DNA of 64,000 nt from Stutzerimonas xanthomarina DSM 18231. Its GTDB lineage: Bacteria > Pseudomonadota > Gammaproteobacteria > Pseudomonadales > Pseudomonadaceae. Location of the stretch: the NCBI RefSeq assembly GCF_900129835.1, contig NZ_FQXA01000008.1, positions 1 through 64,000 of the forward strand. The letters are read 5' to 3'. Below, piece after piece: positions 54,225-62,986 of this stretch. How positions within the stretch are numbered: position 1 is the first letter of the stretch; each line of letters opens with the position of its first letter. A model generated the notes under the pieces. That model was not told the DNA's origin. It worked only from the letters and a program-made list of their open reading frames with translations, and did not search any database. Both the position numbers and the translations under genes were made by a program.

Positions 54225-55433
54225 ATGTTGACGCTCGATTTTCATCCATCTGGCCGCCATTTCCTTCAAATTCCGGGACCATCTCCTGTGCCCGATCGCA
54301 TTCTGCGGGCAATGAGCCTGCCGACCATCGATCACCGTGGGCCCGAGTTTGGCGCACTGGGGTTGGAGGTACTGGGCAAAATCCAGAAGATTTTCAAGAC
54401 CGAACAGCCCGTCGTCATTTATCCGGCTTCCGGCACTGGCGCTTGGGAAGCAGCACTGGTGAATACTCTGTCCATGGGTGACAAGGTGCTGATGTTCGAA
54501 ACCGGTCACTTCGCCACGCTGTGGGACAAAATGGCACGTCGCCTGGGCGTCGAACCCGAGTTTCTCGGCCTGCCGGGCTATGACGGTTGGCGCGCGGGTG
54601 TGCAGGCGGACATGATCGAACGACGCTTGAGGGAAGACATCGAACACAGCATCAAAGCGGTATGTGTCGTTCACAACGAGACGTCCACTGGGGTAACCAG
54701 CGATATCGCTGCGGTACGGGGGGCCATGGATGCAGCGGGGCACCCGGCGCTCTTGATGGTGGACACCATTTCAGGGCTGGCCTGTGCCGACTATCAACAC
54801 GACGCCTGGGGTGTCGACGTCACGATTTCCGGGTCGCAGAAAGGCCTGATGCTACCGCCAGGCATCAGCTTTAACGCTTTGTCAGCTAAGGCGCTTCAAG
54901 CCAGCCGTACTTCCCAATTGCCAAAAAGCTTCTGGGCCTGGGACGAAATCGTCGCGGCCAACAAAACTGGCTACTGGCCGTACACGCCCAACACCAATCT
55001 GCTTTATGGCTTGAACGAAGCGCTGGACATGATTCTCGGGGAAGGCCTGGATAACGTTTTTCTCCGCCATCAGCGCTGGGGGGCGGGTGTGCGCGCCGCT
55101 GTCGACGCCTGGGGATTGGAAGTGCAATGCCAGGACCCAGCCGTCCACTCACCGGTCCTGACCGGCGTCGTAATGCCTGAAGGTGTAGATGCCGATGCGG
55201 TTCGCCTGCTGATTTACAAGCGCTTCGATCTCTCCTTAGGCATGGGGCTCGGCAAGGCCAAGGGAAAGATGTTCCGTATCGGTCATTTGGGTGATTGCAA
55301 TGACCTGACACTGATCGCAGCCCTCGGTGGCTGCGAGGCGGGAATGAAGTTATCCGGCGTTGAGTTGAAGGGAAGTGGAGTCTTGGCGGCGCTGGATTAC
55401 TTTGCCACTCATCCTCTGCGGACCGCCAACTGA
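54225..55433 (+). CDS. Serine-glyoxylate-type aminotransferase (class V PLP)
   Basis: A 402-residue PLP enzyme. It aligns by eye with serine-glyoxylate aminotransferases of methylotrophs: FLQIPGPSPVPDRILRAM, TIDHRGPEFG, VIYPASGTGAWEAALVNTL, VVHNETSTGVTSDI, Asp180 in LLMVDTISG and the PLP-binding Lys206 in ISGSQKGLMLPPG. These enzymes transfer the amino group of serine, alanine or aspartate to glyoxylate, giving glycine. Its place in the cluster suggests that glyoxylate (or a close 2-oxo acid) is a pathway product. RBS GGAG; 81-bp AT-rich gap before it. Confidence 0.9.
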   Translation: MLTLDFHPSGRHFLQIPGPSPVPDRILRAMSLPTIDHRGPEFGALGLEVLGKIQKIFKTEQPVVIYPASGTGAWEAALVNTLSMGDKVLMFETGHFATLWDKMARRLGVEPEFLGLPGYDGWRAGVQADMIERRLREDIEHSIKAVCVVHNETSTGVTSDIAAVRGAMDAAGHPALLMVDTISGLACADYQHDAWGVDVTISGSQKGLMLPPGISFNALSAKALQASRTSQLPKSFWAWDEIVAANKTGYWPYTPNTNLLYGLNEALDMILGEGLDNVFLRHQRWGAGVRAAVDAWGLEVQCQDPAVHSPVLTGVVMPEGVDADAVRLLIYKRFDLSLGMGLGKAKGKMFRIGHLGDCNDLTLIAALGGCEAGMKLSGVELKGSGVLAALDYFATHPLRTAN

Positions 55434-55447
55434 CACAGCATAAGCAT

Positions 55448-55491
55448 TGCGGCTTAAGCCGCTCCTACTGCGGGAGCGGCTCTAGCTGCGA
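55448..55491. repeat. REP-like hairpin of a different family
   Basis: GCGGCTTAAGCCGCTCC ... GGGAGCGGCTCTAGCTGC form an inverted pair around CTACTGC. The core (GGCTTAAGCC, GCGGCTCTAGCTGC) differs from the GGTCTTGACC core of all other such repeats in this window. Confidence 0.7.
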
Positions 55492-55551
55492 ACGGCGCTT
55501 TTGGGCTTAAAGGCTCGCCACTGCCGCCCTGATGGAAGCCGGGAGTTTGTG

Positions 55552-58500
55552 ATGACTTCGTTTACCGAACAAAAATTAAAAGCGCGCAGCGCGCAAGTAG
55601 GCCTTGTCTCTGATCTTGCAGCACGCTTGCAGCGAGAGATTGCCGGCGATGTATTTTTCGATAATGCCTCCCGGGGTCGCTATTCGACGGACGCATCGAT
55701 CTATCAGGTCATGCCGGTTGGCGTAGTCATCCCGCGCCATCAACAGGATCTGCAGATTGCACTGGATATCGCGCGTGACGCAAAGATTCCGGTACTTGCG
55801 CGGGGAGGCGGAACCAGCCAGTGCGGGCAGACGGTCGGGGAAGCGATCGTGCTGGACACCAGCCGATGGCTGAACCAGATCGCCGACTTCGACAAGGAGC
55901 AAATGACCGTCGTGGTCGAGCCCGGCCTTGTTCTGGATGACCTTAATCGCTGGCTGAAGCCACATGGACTCTGGTTTCCGGTTGATGTGTCGACAGCGGC
56001 GCAGTGCACCATTGGAGGAATGGCCGGCAACAACTCCTGTGGGTCGCGATCAATCCGCTACGGCAACATGGTCCATAACGTCCTCAGCATCGACGCGTTA
56101 CTGGCAGACGGCTCACAAGGCCATTTCGACTATATCCAGAACCTTTCGGACGGCGGCAGAGCGCAGAGTATCGCTCAGCAAGTCCAAAAGATTGCCAGCC
56201 GTGAAGACGCAAACATTCTCGAAAACTTTCCCAAGGTATTACGCCGTGTCGGCGGTTATAACCTGGATATCTTCAACTGCCAGAACCCTCTGCCCTACGA
56301 CCGTGACGGCCGTATCAATCTGGCACATCTGTTAATAGGGTCAGAAGGGACCTTGGCACTAACTCAACGCATCAAGCTGAAACTGGCGACTTTGCCGAAG
56401 CAGAAAGTACTGGGTGTGGTTAATTTTCCCACGTTTTATCAGGCGATGGACATGACCCAGCATATCGTCAAGCTGGAGCCTACAGCTGTAGAACTTGTTG
56501 ATCGCACCATGATCGACCTGTCGCTTGAGAACCCCGCATTCCGCCCGGTTATTGAAAAGTCGTTAATCGGTGCGCCCAAGGCAATACTACTTGTCGAATT
56601 CGCTGGCGATAACATGGAGGAATTGCATCAGCAACTTTCCGGGTTGAATGAACTTATGGGCGATCTCGGCCTACCGGGAAGTGTCGTGGACATGGTCAAC
56701 GGTGCTGAGCAGACGGCACTTTGGAATGTCCGCAAGGCCGGGCTGAACATCATGATGAGTATGAAGGGTGATGGAAAACCGGTGTCTTTCATCGAAGACT
56801 GTGCAGTCCCGCTGGATGGGCTCGCTGAATATACCGACAAGCTGACTCAGGTGTTCCATAAGTACGGTACTGAGGGCACTTGGTACGCTCACGCCAGCGT
56901 AGGAACTCTACACGTACGCCCGATACTGGATATGCGCCGTGACGGCGGGGAAAAAATGCGTGCCATTGCCGAAGAAGCATCGGCTTTGGTCAGGGAATAC
57001 AAGGGCGCCTTTTCTGGCGAACATGGCGACGGTATTTGCAGGGGCGAGTGGGTGGCTTGGCAATTTGGCCCGCAGCTCAACGCCGCGTTCAAGGAAATAA
57101 AGCAGATATTCGATCCGGAGAATCTGCTCAATCCGGGTAAGATCGTCGATACACCTCGTATGGATGATCAGAACTATTTCCGCTTCCGCAAGGATTACCA
57201 AGCGATCCCGGTTAAACCAGCACTCGATTGGTCCGGTTGGGATGTATTACGCGATCCGCTGACTGGCGAGCAAAGTGAGCCGGGGAGCGGCGGCGATCCC
57301 ACATCAGGCCTGATCAAAGCGGTAGAAATGTGCAACAACAACGGTCACTGCCGTAAATTTGATGCGGGTACGATGTGCCCGAGCTTCCGCGCCACACGTA
57401 ATGAACAGCACCTGACCCGCGGCCGCGCCAACACCTTGCGCTTGGCTTTGTCGGGTCAATTAGGGCCGGAAGGATTGGCCAGTGAAGACGTAAAGGAAGC
57501 GCTTGATCTTTGTGTTTCCTGTAAGGGCTGCAAGCGGGAATGTCCAACCGGCGTCGACATGGCCAAGATGAAGATCGAAGCCCGCGTGGCCTGGTCGAAG
57601 ACGCACTCACTGCCGCTTCGTGAACGTCTTGTAGGCGAAATGCCGCAATATGCGCCGTACGCCAGTTACTTCTCAGGTCTGGTAAGTGCAGTCGAGCGCG
57701 TACCGGCAGTGGCTGACTGGGTCAAGAAGTGCCTGGGGTTGGCTACGCAACGGGCGCTGCCGAGCTTTCAACGCAGCTTTCTCGACAACGCCATCGAGGC
57801 GCAAGGCAACGCGACACAGTCGAAAGAAGTCCTGTTGTTTGTCGATACGTTCAATAACTACTTTGAGCCAGCTAACGCCGAAGCTGCCCTTCGGGTGCTG
57901 GTCGCAGGCGGATATAAGGTCTATTTCAACAAAACGGCCCGCGAACGACCGCTTTGCTGCGGACGAACGTATCTGGCGTCCGGTCAGGTAGACAAAGCCA
58001 AGGCCGAAGCGAAGCGCACGCTTGATTATCTGATGCCATTCGTTGAGCGAGGGGTCAGCATTGTTGGTCTGGAGCCTTCCTGCTTACTAACCATGCGTGA
58101 CGAGTTTCTACATTACGGCTACGGTGAACAAGCCAAGGCATTAGCCAACGCTTCTCTGCTATTCGAAGAATTCTTGGCTCGCGAGCATGACGCCGGTCGT
58201 CTGGACCTGAAGTTGAAGGCGCTGGGTGCGTCCCGGGCATTGCTGCACGGCCATTGCCATCAAAAAGCGTTCGACGCTATGCGACCTGTGGAACAAGTGC
58301 TGCGCTGGATTCCTGAGCTGAAGGTCGAAACCATCGAAACGTCATGCTGCGGGATGGCAGGGAGCTTCGGCTACGAAAGTGAGCATTATGAAGTGTCCAT
58401 GCAAATGGCCGAGATGAAGCTATTACCGGCCGTTCGTCAGGCGCAAGCGGAGGATTTGTTGATTGCAGACGGGACCAGTTGTCGCCACCAGATTCATGAC

Positions 58501-58557
58501 GGTGCGAGTCGGACAGCCTTGCATGTCGCCAGGGTGCTAGAGCTGGCACTGGCCTGA
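55552..58557 (+). CDS. FAD-linked / 4Fe-4S 2-hydroxyacid dehydrogenase (GlcD-GlcF fusion, YdiJ-like)
   Basis: A 1001-residue fused oxidoreductase. Residues ~45-280 are the PCMH FAD domain (VLARGGGTSQCGQTVG, GGMAGNNSCGSRSIRYG), then the FAD-oxidase C-terminal domain to ~560. Two 4Fe-4S motifs follow (CNNNGHC...TMCPS near 595, CVSCKGCKRECPTG near 653), then the GlcF-like CCG modules (LCCGRTYLASG near 802; ETSCCGMAGSFGYE near 932). Such enzymes oxidise D-2-hydroxyacids (D-lactate, glycolate, D-2-hydroxyglutarate) and pass electrons to quinone or a carrier. The start at 55552 has GGGAG. Last gene of the rightward run. Confidence 0.93.
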   Translation: MTSFTEQKLKARSAQVGLVSDLAARLQREIAGDVFFDNASRGRYSTDASIYQVMPVGVVIPRHQQDLQIALDIARDAKIPVLARGGGTSQCGQTVGEAIVLDTSRWLNQIADFDKEQMTVVVEPGLVLDDLNRWLKPHGLWFPVDVSTAAQCTIGGMAGNNSCGSRSIRYGNMVHNVLSIDALLADGSQGHFDYIQNLSDGGRAQSIAQQVQKIASREDANILENFPKVLRRVGGYNLDIFNCQNPLPYDRDGRINLAHLLIGSEGTLALTQRIKLKLATLPKQKVLGVVNFPTFYQAMDMTQHIVKLEPTAVELVDRTMIDLSLENPAFRPVIEKSLIGAPKAILLVEFAGDNMEELHQQLSGLNELMGDLGLPGSVVDMVNGAEQTALWNVRKAGLNIMMSMKGDGKPVSFIEDCAVPLDGLAEYTDKLTQVFHKYGTEGTWYAHASVGTLHVRPILDMRRDGGEKMRAIAEEASALVREYKGAFSGEHGDGICRGEWVAWQFGPQLNAAFKEIKQIFDPENLLNPGKIVDTPRMDDQNYFRFRKDYQAIPVKPALDWSGWDVLRDPLTGEQSEPGSGGDPTSGLIKAVEMCNNNGHCRKFDAGTMCPSFRATRNEQHLTRGRANTLRLALSGQLGPEGLASEDVKEALDLCVSCKGCKRECPTGVDMAKMKIEARVAWSKTHSLPLRERLVGEMPQYAPYASYFSGLVSAVERVPAVADWVKKCLGLATQRALPSFQRSFLDNAIEAQGNATQSKEVLLFVDTFNNYFEPANAEAALRVLVAGGYKVYFNKTARERPLCCGRTYLASGQVDKAKAEAKRTLDYLMPFVERGVSIVGLEPSCLLTMRDEFLHYGYGEQAKALANASLLFEEFLAREHDAGRLDLKLKALGASRALLHGHCHQKAFDAMRPVEQVLRWIPELKVETIETSCCGMAGSFGYESEHYEVSMQMAEMKLLPAVRQAQAEDLLIADGTSCRHQIHDGASRTALHVARVLELALA

Positions 58558-58711
58558 GCCTGACACGGCGATCAAGCGGTCGTCGGGATTGAGTTGTACT
58601 GCAACTGAACTGAGGCGCTGGATTGGTAAAAGAAAGACCTTTGCCTACCTAGCGCCTTGTCTGGCTCCATCTCAGCGAGCAACATGGCTCGCAGCGCGAT
58701 TTCAACAGGCC

Positions 58712-59398
58712 TTAAGCCACACCCGAAAGATTTTTAGCTTCAAGCTTTTGATTCAAATGTTCCCGTAGAATACTACCGAGCCGTTTGCTGTCGCGATCCT
58801 GCAAGGCTTTAATCATTTCTTCATGGTCGTTCACTGCTTTCTGCCAAAACTCCGGACTCATCTCTGCAGTAAAACGAAACCGTTTAATCCGTTGGCTCAG
58901 ATTGTTATACATCTCTACTAGTACAGCATTACCTGATGCGGCCAGAATGCGCTCATGGATTTGTCGGTTGGCCTGAAAATAAGCCTGCAAATTTTGGCGA
59001 TTAAAATAATCGAGCATCTGCCTATGGAGTTCGCTGATGGTCGATAATTCATCCTCTGTTATACGGCGACAGGCCGCTTCGCCCGCGAGGCCTTCCAATG
59101 CGCCCATCACGTCGTAGGTGTGCTGAACATCACTTAAACTGAGGCGGCTTACCCGCGCTCCCCGATTGGGAAGTATTTCTATCAATCCTTCGGAAGTTAA
59201 GACCTTCAGCGCCTCACGAAGTGGCGTCCGTGAAATTCCGAATTTGTCGCAGAGCTGCTTTTCAGAGATTTTTTCTCCTGCGGTAAGTACTCCATGCTCA
59301 ATTAATTCCCGGATTCTATCAGCCGCCTCCTGGTAAAGGATTCGGTGTTGAATTTTTTCCATAGTGGTCTCGCGAGTAGAGTGCGTTTCGTTTGGCAT
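58712..59398 (-). CDS. GntR-family regulator with FCD domain
   Basis: A 228-residue (or 216, from Met at 59362) FadR-type regulator. The winged helix covers residues ~15-80 (EAADRIRELIEHGVLTAGEKISEKQLCDKFGISRTPLREALKVLTSEGLIEIL). The all-helical FCD ligand domain follows; metal/ligand residues are probably the Asp in YDVMGALEG, His in NRQIHERIL, and His in VNDHEEMIKAL. It is convergent with the oxidoreductase gene and divergent from the GlcG-like gene, the normal arrangement for the local regulator of such clusters. It probably responds to the pathway substrate or an intermediate. Confidence 0.9.
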   Translation of the reverse strand: MPNETHSTRETTMEKIQHRILYQEAADRIRELIEHGVLTAGEKISEKQLCDKFGISRTPLREALKVLTSEGLIEILPNRGARVSRLSLSDVQHTYDVMGALEGLAGEAACRRITEDELSTISELHRQMLDYFNRQNLQAYFQANRQIHERILAASGNAVLVEMYNNLSQRIKRFRFTAEMSPEFWQKAVNDHEEMIKALQDRDSKRLGSILREHLNQKLEAKNLSGVA

Positions 59399-59402
59399 TA
59401 TA

Positions 59403-59418
59403 TTAGACGTTAGCTTAC
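59403..59418. promoter_or_regulatory. Candidate GntR operator, site 2 (regulator's own promoter)
   Basis: TTAGACGTTAGCTTA; read on the minus strand, GCTAACGTCTAA, which matches site 1 (ACTAACGTCCAA) at ten of twelve positions. It lies 5-20 bp upstream of the regulator start, so would give autoregulation. Confidence 0.48.
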
Positions 59419-59594
59419 GTTGGTCCCGTTACTATGTTTTTTAGTAGCAGTCGTGCCTGCGGCAGCGCTAACTTTCAAAAATTGCCAACCAATACACGAG
59501 GTACTAAACGGTGCGCTTACTTATTTCAATAGCAGAAAATCTCAGGAATTGCATTAAGAATTCGATCTGAGGCAAGATGATTGGCAGCCAAGCT

Positions 59595-59607
59595 AGTTAG
59601 CGTCCGG
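59595..59607. promoter_or_regulatory. Candidate GntR operator, site 3 (GlcG-like gene promoter)
   Basis: AGTTAGCGTCCGG, a weaker match to site 1 (sharing TTAGCGTCC versus CTAACGTCC). It lies ~85 bp upstream of the GlcG-like start. The rest of the 292-bp divergent region holds no gene. Confidence 0.35.
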
Positions 59608-59690
59608 CAATCTATTCACAAGCATTAATCATCACACCGTTCTGGCACGTTCATCCTGCATTATGTTTATCGAAAACTTGGAGGTAGCAA

Positions 59691-60152
59691 ATGGCGGGCA
59701 AGGTTTTTCGTTCCAGCGTGAAAATTACCCGGGCCCAGGCTCGACAGGTTCTGGATGCAGCATTCGCCAAGGCGCGAGCGCAAGACATGGACCCGCTGAC
59801 AGCGTTTGTCATGGATGGGGGTGGAAACCTGATTGCTGCCGAACGGGAAGATGGCTGCGCGCCGTTGAGACTTCCGGTTGCGCGCGGTAAGGCGTTCGCC
59901 GCGCTCGGGAACGGCGCATCCAGCCGGGCGATAGGCGAGCGAAACGAGCTCCGTCCGGCCTTTCTCGCCTCGGTTGCGGCTGCGTCTGATGGTTCCTTCA
60001 TACCGGTGCCGGGCGGGGTGCTGATTCTCGACGCAAATGACGAAGTGATCGGTGCTGTCGGTGTGAGCGGCGCATCCTCAGAGGAGGATGAGCAGGTTGC
60101 TATCGCCGGTATCGAAGCTGCAGGCTTCAAGGTCGGACTCGTACCTAAATAG
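59691..60152 (+). CDS. GlcG/HbpS-like (DUF336) protein
   Basis: A 153-residue protein of the GlcG/HbpS family. Seen: ITRAQARQVLDAAFAKARAQ, TAFVMDGGGNLIAAERED, ARGKAFAAL, PGGVLILDANDEVIGAVGVSGASSEEDEQVAIAGIEA, which covers the complete family domain. No signal peptide. Members occur beside glycolate oxidase genes (glcG) or bind heme/cobalamin (HbpS, PduO C-terminal type). Next to a GlcD-GlcF-type enzyme its role is probably linked to 2-hydroxyacid oxidation. RBS GGAGG. Last gene of the cluster. Confidence 0.88.
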   Translation: MAGKVFRSSVKITRAQARQVLDAAFAKARAQDMDPLTAFVMDGGGNLIAAEREDGCAPLRLPVARGKAFAALGNGASSRAIGERNELRPAFLASVAAASDGSFIPVPGGVLILDANDEVIGAVGVSGASSEEDEQVAIAGIEAAGFKVGLVPK

Positions 60153-60289
60153 GGCCAGACGGAGACGCTATGCGAAGGCGCCGACCATTGGCTGCGTTTG
60201 ACTCCTTACTAAGCGCCGTTCGGGTTACCCAGATAGGGAAAAGCGATGGGTGAAAACGTTCGCCTTGAAACCCGAACGGCATGCAACCT

Positions 60290-62257
60290 CTATGGTAGCC
60301 GCAGCCCGCCGCCAGCCTTATGCAACCTACGCAGATGGTCACCGATCTGCGCCAGATTGGCTTCGATGCTTTCCAGCTCCAGCCGCCGTTCGTTGCCCAG
60401 CAACAGGCGCACCTCGGCGTTCAGCGCATCGGTAAGCTGATTCAAGCGCGCCTGGCGTTGGCTGCTTTCCGACTCCAGGCGCTGCCATTCGCTGGCCTGC
60501 GGCAACCCGTAGCCGTTACCGTCGAGCAATTGCGCCGGCTGGCTCAGATAACCGCTGTTGGCGAGAATGCCTTGCAGGGTTTCGTCCGCCTTGGCCAGGC
60601 TCCTGTCGCCGTGCTCGCGGCCGCTCAGATAACGATTTTTCAACTCTTCCTGCGCCAATAGCAGATGCCGGCGCAGCGCCGCCTGCTCGACCAGCAGCAG
60701 GGCAGCGCTGGCGCGCAGATCGGCCTTTTCGATCCAAGGACGACGTTGCTCGGCGCTGAGCGCTAGCCAGGCTTCCACGTCTGTTTGCGGCAGGCCCAAG
60801 CGCTCACGAAGCACGGCGAACATGGCCTGGTAACGATCGCGGTAAGAATCAAAGCGATACCCCAGGCGCAATGCCTCACGCGGGTCGTCGAGTACGCTGG
60901 CGTCGGCCAGATCACGCTTGATCAGGATTTCCAGCAGGCCGCTGGGCAGGATGCTGTCCAATGCCGTCAGCTCGGGGCGGGCCGTGCCGCTACGCAGCAG
61001 CTTGAGAGTTTCCACTGCACAGTTGTTCGACAGGAAGTAATAGTCGCCGTCGTAGCTCCAGTGCATTTCGGCGCTGCGGATCACCAGATTTTCGATCTGC
61101 TCGCGCTGCAGTTTCAGCGGGATCGAGGCGAGGCTGCGCAGTTCGACCTTTGTGTATTCATCAATCACCTGGCCCAGCGGCAGGACGAACAGGCGAGAAG
61201 GATAGACGCCGGTGAGACCGTCCCAACTCGACAGCTGCACATCGCCGACGAAGGCGCGGAAAGACAGCACCAGGTGATGATCCAGATCCAGTCGGCAATC
61301 CGGCCCGCGTGGGCGCCCGGGTGCACAGATCACCAGGCGCAGCATGCTATGACCCCAGCGGCTGACCCAGGCGTCGTTAGCCTCGGCAAACAGATAGTCA
61401 ACCTTGTAGACGCGCTCGGGGTCGAGCTCGATCAGCGGAGTGCGCGCGAAGTCGTGCCCGGCGTTGAGGATCGGCAGGGCGCCTTTGCACGTCTCGACTC
61501 CGGCGGGCTGCCAGCCGAAATGCTGGCTGAAATAGCGATGCAGCAACGGGCGCCGGCAGGCGTAGCGGGGGTCGAGGAGAAAGTACTCCAAGTTCACCGC
61601 AACGAATTCCAGTGGACTGGTCAGCTCATAGGCATCGGGGCTGCGCGCCTGCTGGGCGTTGTCGTGCTCGCGTGCGCCGCGTTCACCGACGCGTTGTGGC
61701 CAGCCTGCCAAATCGAGCAGACGCGGGTCGTCGCTGAGGGTGAAGCGGCGCTCGGTCTGTCCGCGGCAGCTGTCCGGCAACCCGACCAGGCCGAGACTGC
61801 TCGCGCGCTGTCCACAGAACGCTTGCTGTCGATAGTTTTCCGGCGACCAGAGGCGAGCGCGGTCATAGAGATGTGCCAGTTCGTGAATGAGCGTCGCCAG
61901 CATTTCCTGACGCACCGTGCCGTGCGGCCGCTCGGTGCGTTGAGCGGCAGCGCGGCCATCGGTAAGTGCCGGCAGCAGGCGCCGGTTGAGCAGCAGTAGA
62001 TTGCCCCCAGCGCTGCCATAGACATCGTGGGTCAGCCCGTCATACCAGCGGACGCGGACGTCTCGGTCGAGACGCTCGAGCATTCGCGGCGGCAGCGTGG
62101 CCAGTGCTTCGTCCAACAGTTGCTGACTGGCTGCCCGTTCGGGCGGTTGCAGCTCGGCGCCATCCAGCGTCAGCCGCAGCTCGGCTTGGCAAAAGTTGGC
62201 GAACGCCATGACAAGGGTGAGCGCAACGCTCAGCCACCTGGCCCGAGATGACCTCAC
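60290..62257 (-). CDS. DUF4105 (Lnb N-terminal-like) periplasmic protein
   Basis: A 655-residue exported protein. GTG start with signal peptide LSVALTLVMAFANFCQAE. The N-terminal ~250 residues contain a metal-protease-like segment (EMLATLIHELAHLYDRARLW; HELAH) and Cys-rich stretches. The central part matches the DUF4105/Lnb domain: ANDAWVSRWGHSMLRLVICAPG, YDGDYYFLSNNCAVETLKLLRSG (conserved His and NCA Cys, like NlpC/P60-type chemistry). The C-terminus has a coiled-coil-rich segment. In Lactobacillales-type Lnb relatives the equivalent domain acts on lipoproteins, but function here is unknown. The start overlaps the stop of a DUF2388 gene by GTGA, so they are co-translated. Confidence 0.85.
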   Translation of the reverse strand: MRSSRARWLSVALTLVMAFANFCQAELRLTLDGAELQPPERAASQQLLDEALATLPPRMLERLDRDVRVRWYDGLTHDVYGSAGGNLLLLNRRLLPALTDGRAAAQRTERPHGTVRQEMLATLIHELAHLYDRARLWSPENYRQQAFCGQRASSLGLVGLPDSCRGQTERRFTLSDDPRLLDLAGWPQRVGERGAREHDNAQQARSPDAYELTSPLEFVAVNLEYFLLDPRYACRRPLLHRYFSQHFGWQPAGVETCKGALPILNAGHDFARTPLIELDPERVYKVDYLFAEANDAWVSRWGHSMLRLVICAPGRPRGPDCRLDLDHHLVLSFRAFVGDVQLSSWDGLTGVYPSRLFVLPLGQVIDEYTKVELRSLASIPLKLQREQIENLVIRSAEMHWSYDGDYYFLSNNCAVETLKLLRSGTARPELTALDSILPSGLLEILIKRDLADASVLDDPREALRLGYRFDSYRDRYQAMFAVLRERLGLPQTDVEAWLALSAEQRRPWIEKADLRASAALLLVEQAALRRHLLLAQEELKNRYLSGREHGDRSLAKADETLQGILANSGYLSQPAQLLDGNGYGLPQASEWQRLESESSQRQARLNQLTDALNAEVRLLLGNERRLELESIEANLAQIGDHLRRLHKAGGGLRLP

Positions 62258-62574
62258 TGAGCGAGGATGACTTCGGCCAGAGCGAGGTCACTGGCCTGTT
62301 GGGCTTCGGGGAAGGCATCGCGCAAGCGGCCAAGGGCTGCTTCCAGTCGCGCGCCGCGTATTTCGCCGCTGCTGGCGACAAATCCGGCAGCCTCGTCGCG
62401 GGCTTCGCCGACAACCTTCATGTCGCTGATTCGGCTGGTCACATCGGAGGTAAAATTGATGCTGCGGTCCAGTGCGTTGACAACGATATTGCTGGTGGCT
62501 ACCAGCGTTTGCGCCTGAGCGCCGCTGGCGAGAAGCGCCAGGGCGAAAGATGCGGCGATCACTTTGAAGTTCAT
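62254..62574 (-). CDS. DUF2388 secreted protein, copy 1
   Basis: A 106-residue periplasmic protein: signal peptide MNFKVIAASFALALLASGAQAQ, then the DUF2388 pattern (VGEARDEAAGFVASSGEIRGARLEAAL, ASDLALAEVIL). It aligns with the next two genes, forming a tandem family. Start at 62574 rather than an upstream ATG because the signal peptide begins there. Coupled to the DUF4105 gene. Confidence 0.88.
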   Translation of the reverse strand: MNFKVIAASFALALLASGAQAQTLVATSNIVVNALDRSINFTSDVTSRISDMKVVGEARDEAAGFVASSGEIRGARLEAALGRLRDAFPEAQQASDLALAEVILAQ

Positions 62575-62588
62575 GATTTGTCTTTGTC

Positions 62589-62900
62589 TCAAGGGAGCGG
62601 AATCGGTGGTTGGACGAGAATTGCCTCGGCCAGTTCAAGGTCACCTGCCAGCAGCTGCGGTTGCCGCTCGCGCAACCAGCGCAGTGCAGCGTCCAGGTGA
62701 GCGCCGCGGATCTCTCCTTGAGTCGCAACGAACCCGGCCGCGTCGTCGCGTGCGTCGAGGATCAGCTTGTTGTCGAAAGGGGCGCTGGTGACCTGGCTGG
62801 CAACGTAACTGGAGGCGACCATACCGGCGAGAGTGGTATCGAATGCCTGGGCGCCGCCGCAGACGCAGCAGCCGGCGAGTACAAGGTAAAGCGAACGCAT
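62589..62900 (-). CDS. DUF2388 secreted protein, copy 2
   Basis: A 103-residue relative of the flanking copies: signal peptide MRSLYLVLAGCCVCGGAQAF, then LILDARDDAAGFVATQGEIRGAHLDAALRWL and LLAGDLELAEAILV. It has two extra Cys in the signal region. It lies 14 bp before copy 1, so likely in one operon. Function unknown. Confidence 0.87.
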   Translation of the reverse strand: MRSLYLVLAGCCVCGGAQAFDTTLAGMVASSYVASQVTSAPFDNKLILDARDDAAGFVATQGEIRGAHLDAALRWLRERQPQLLAGDLELAEAILVQPPIPLP

Positions 62901-62986
62901 GCAAATCCTGGAGCCAGAGGAATAGCCGCCAAGGCTAGCGAAACGCCAGCCCTAGAGCCAGCGCTGCGCTTGATGCAGCGTGCGTA

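Noticed and set aside
59643..59661. Sigma-54 promoter upstream of the GlcG-like gene
   Set aside because: TGGCACG is present, but the distance from GG to the downstream GC is 12 nt instead of the required 10.
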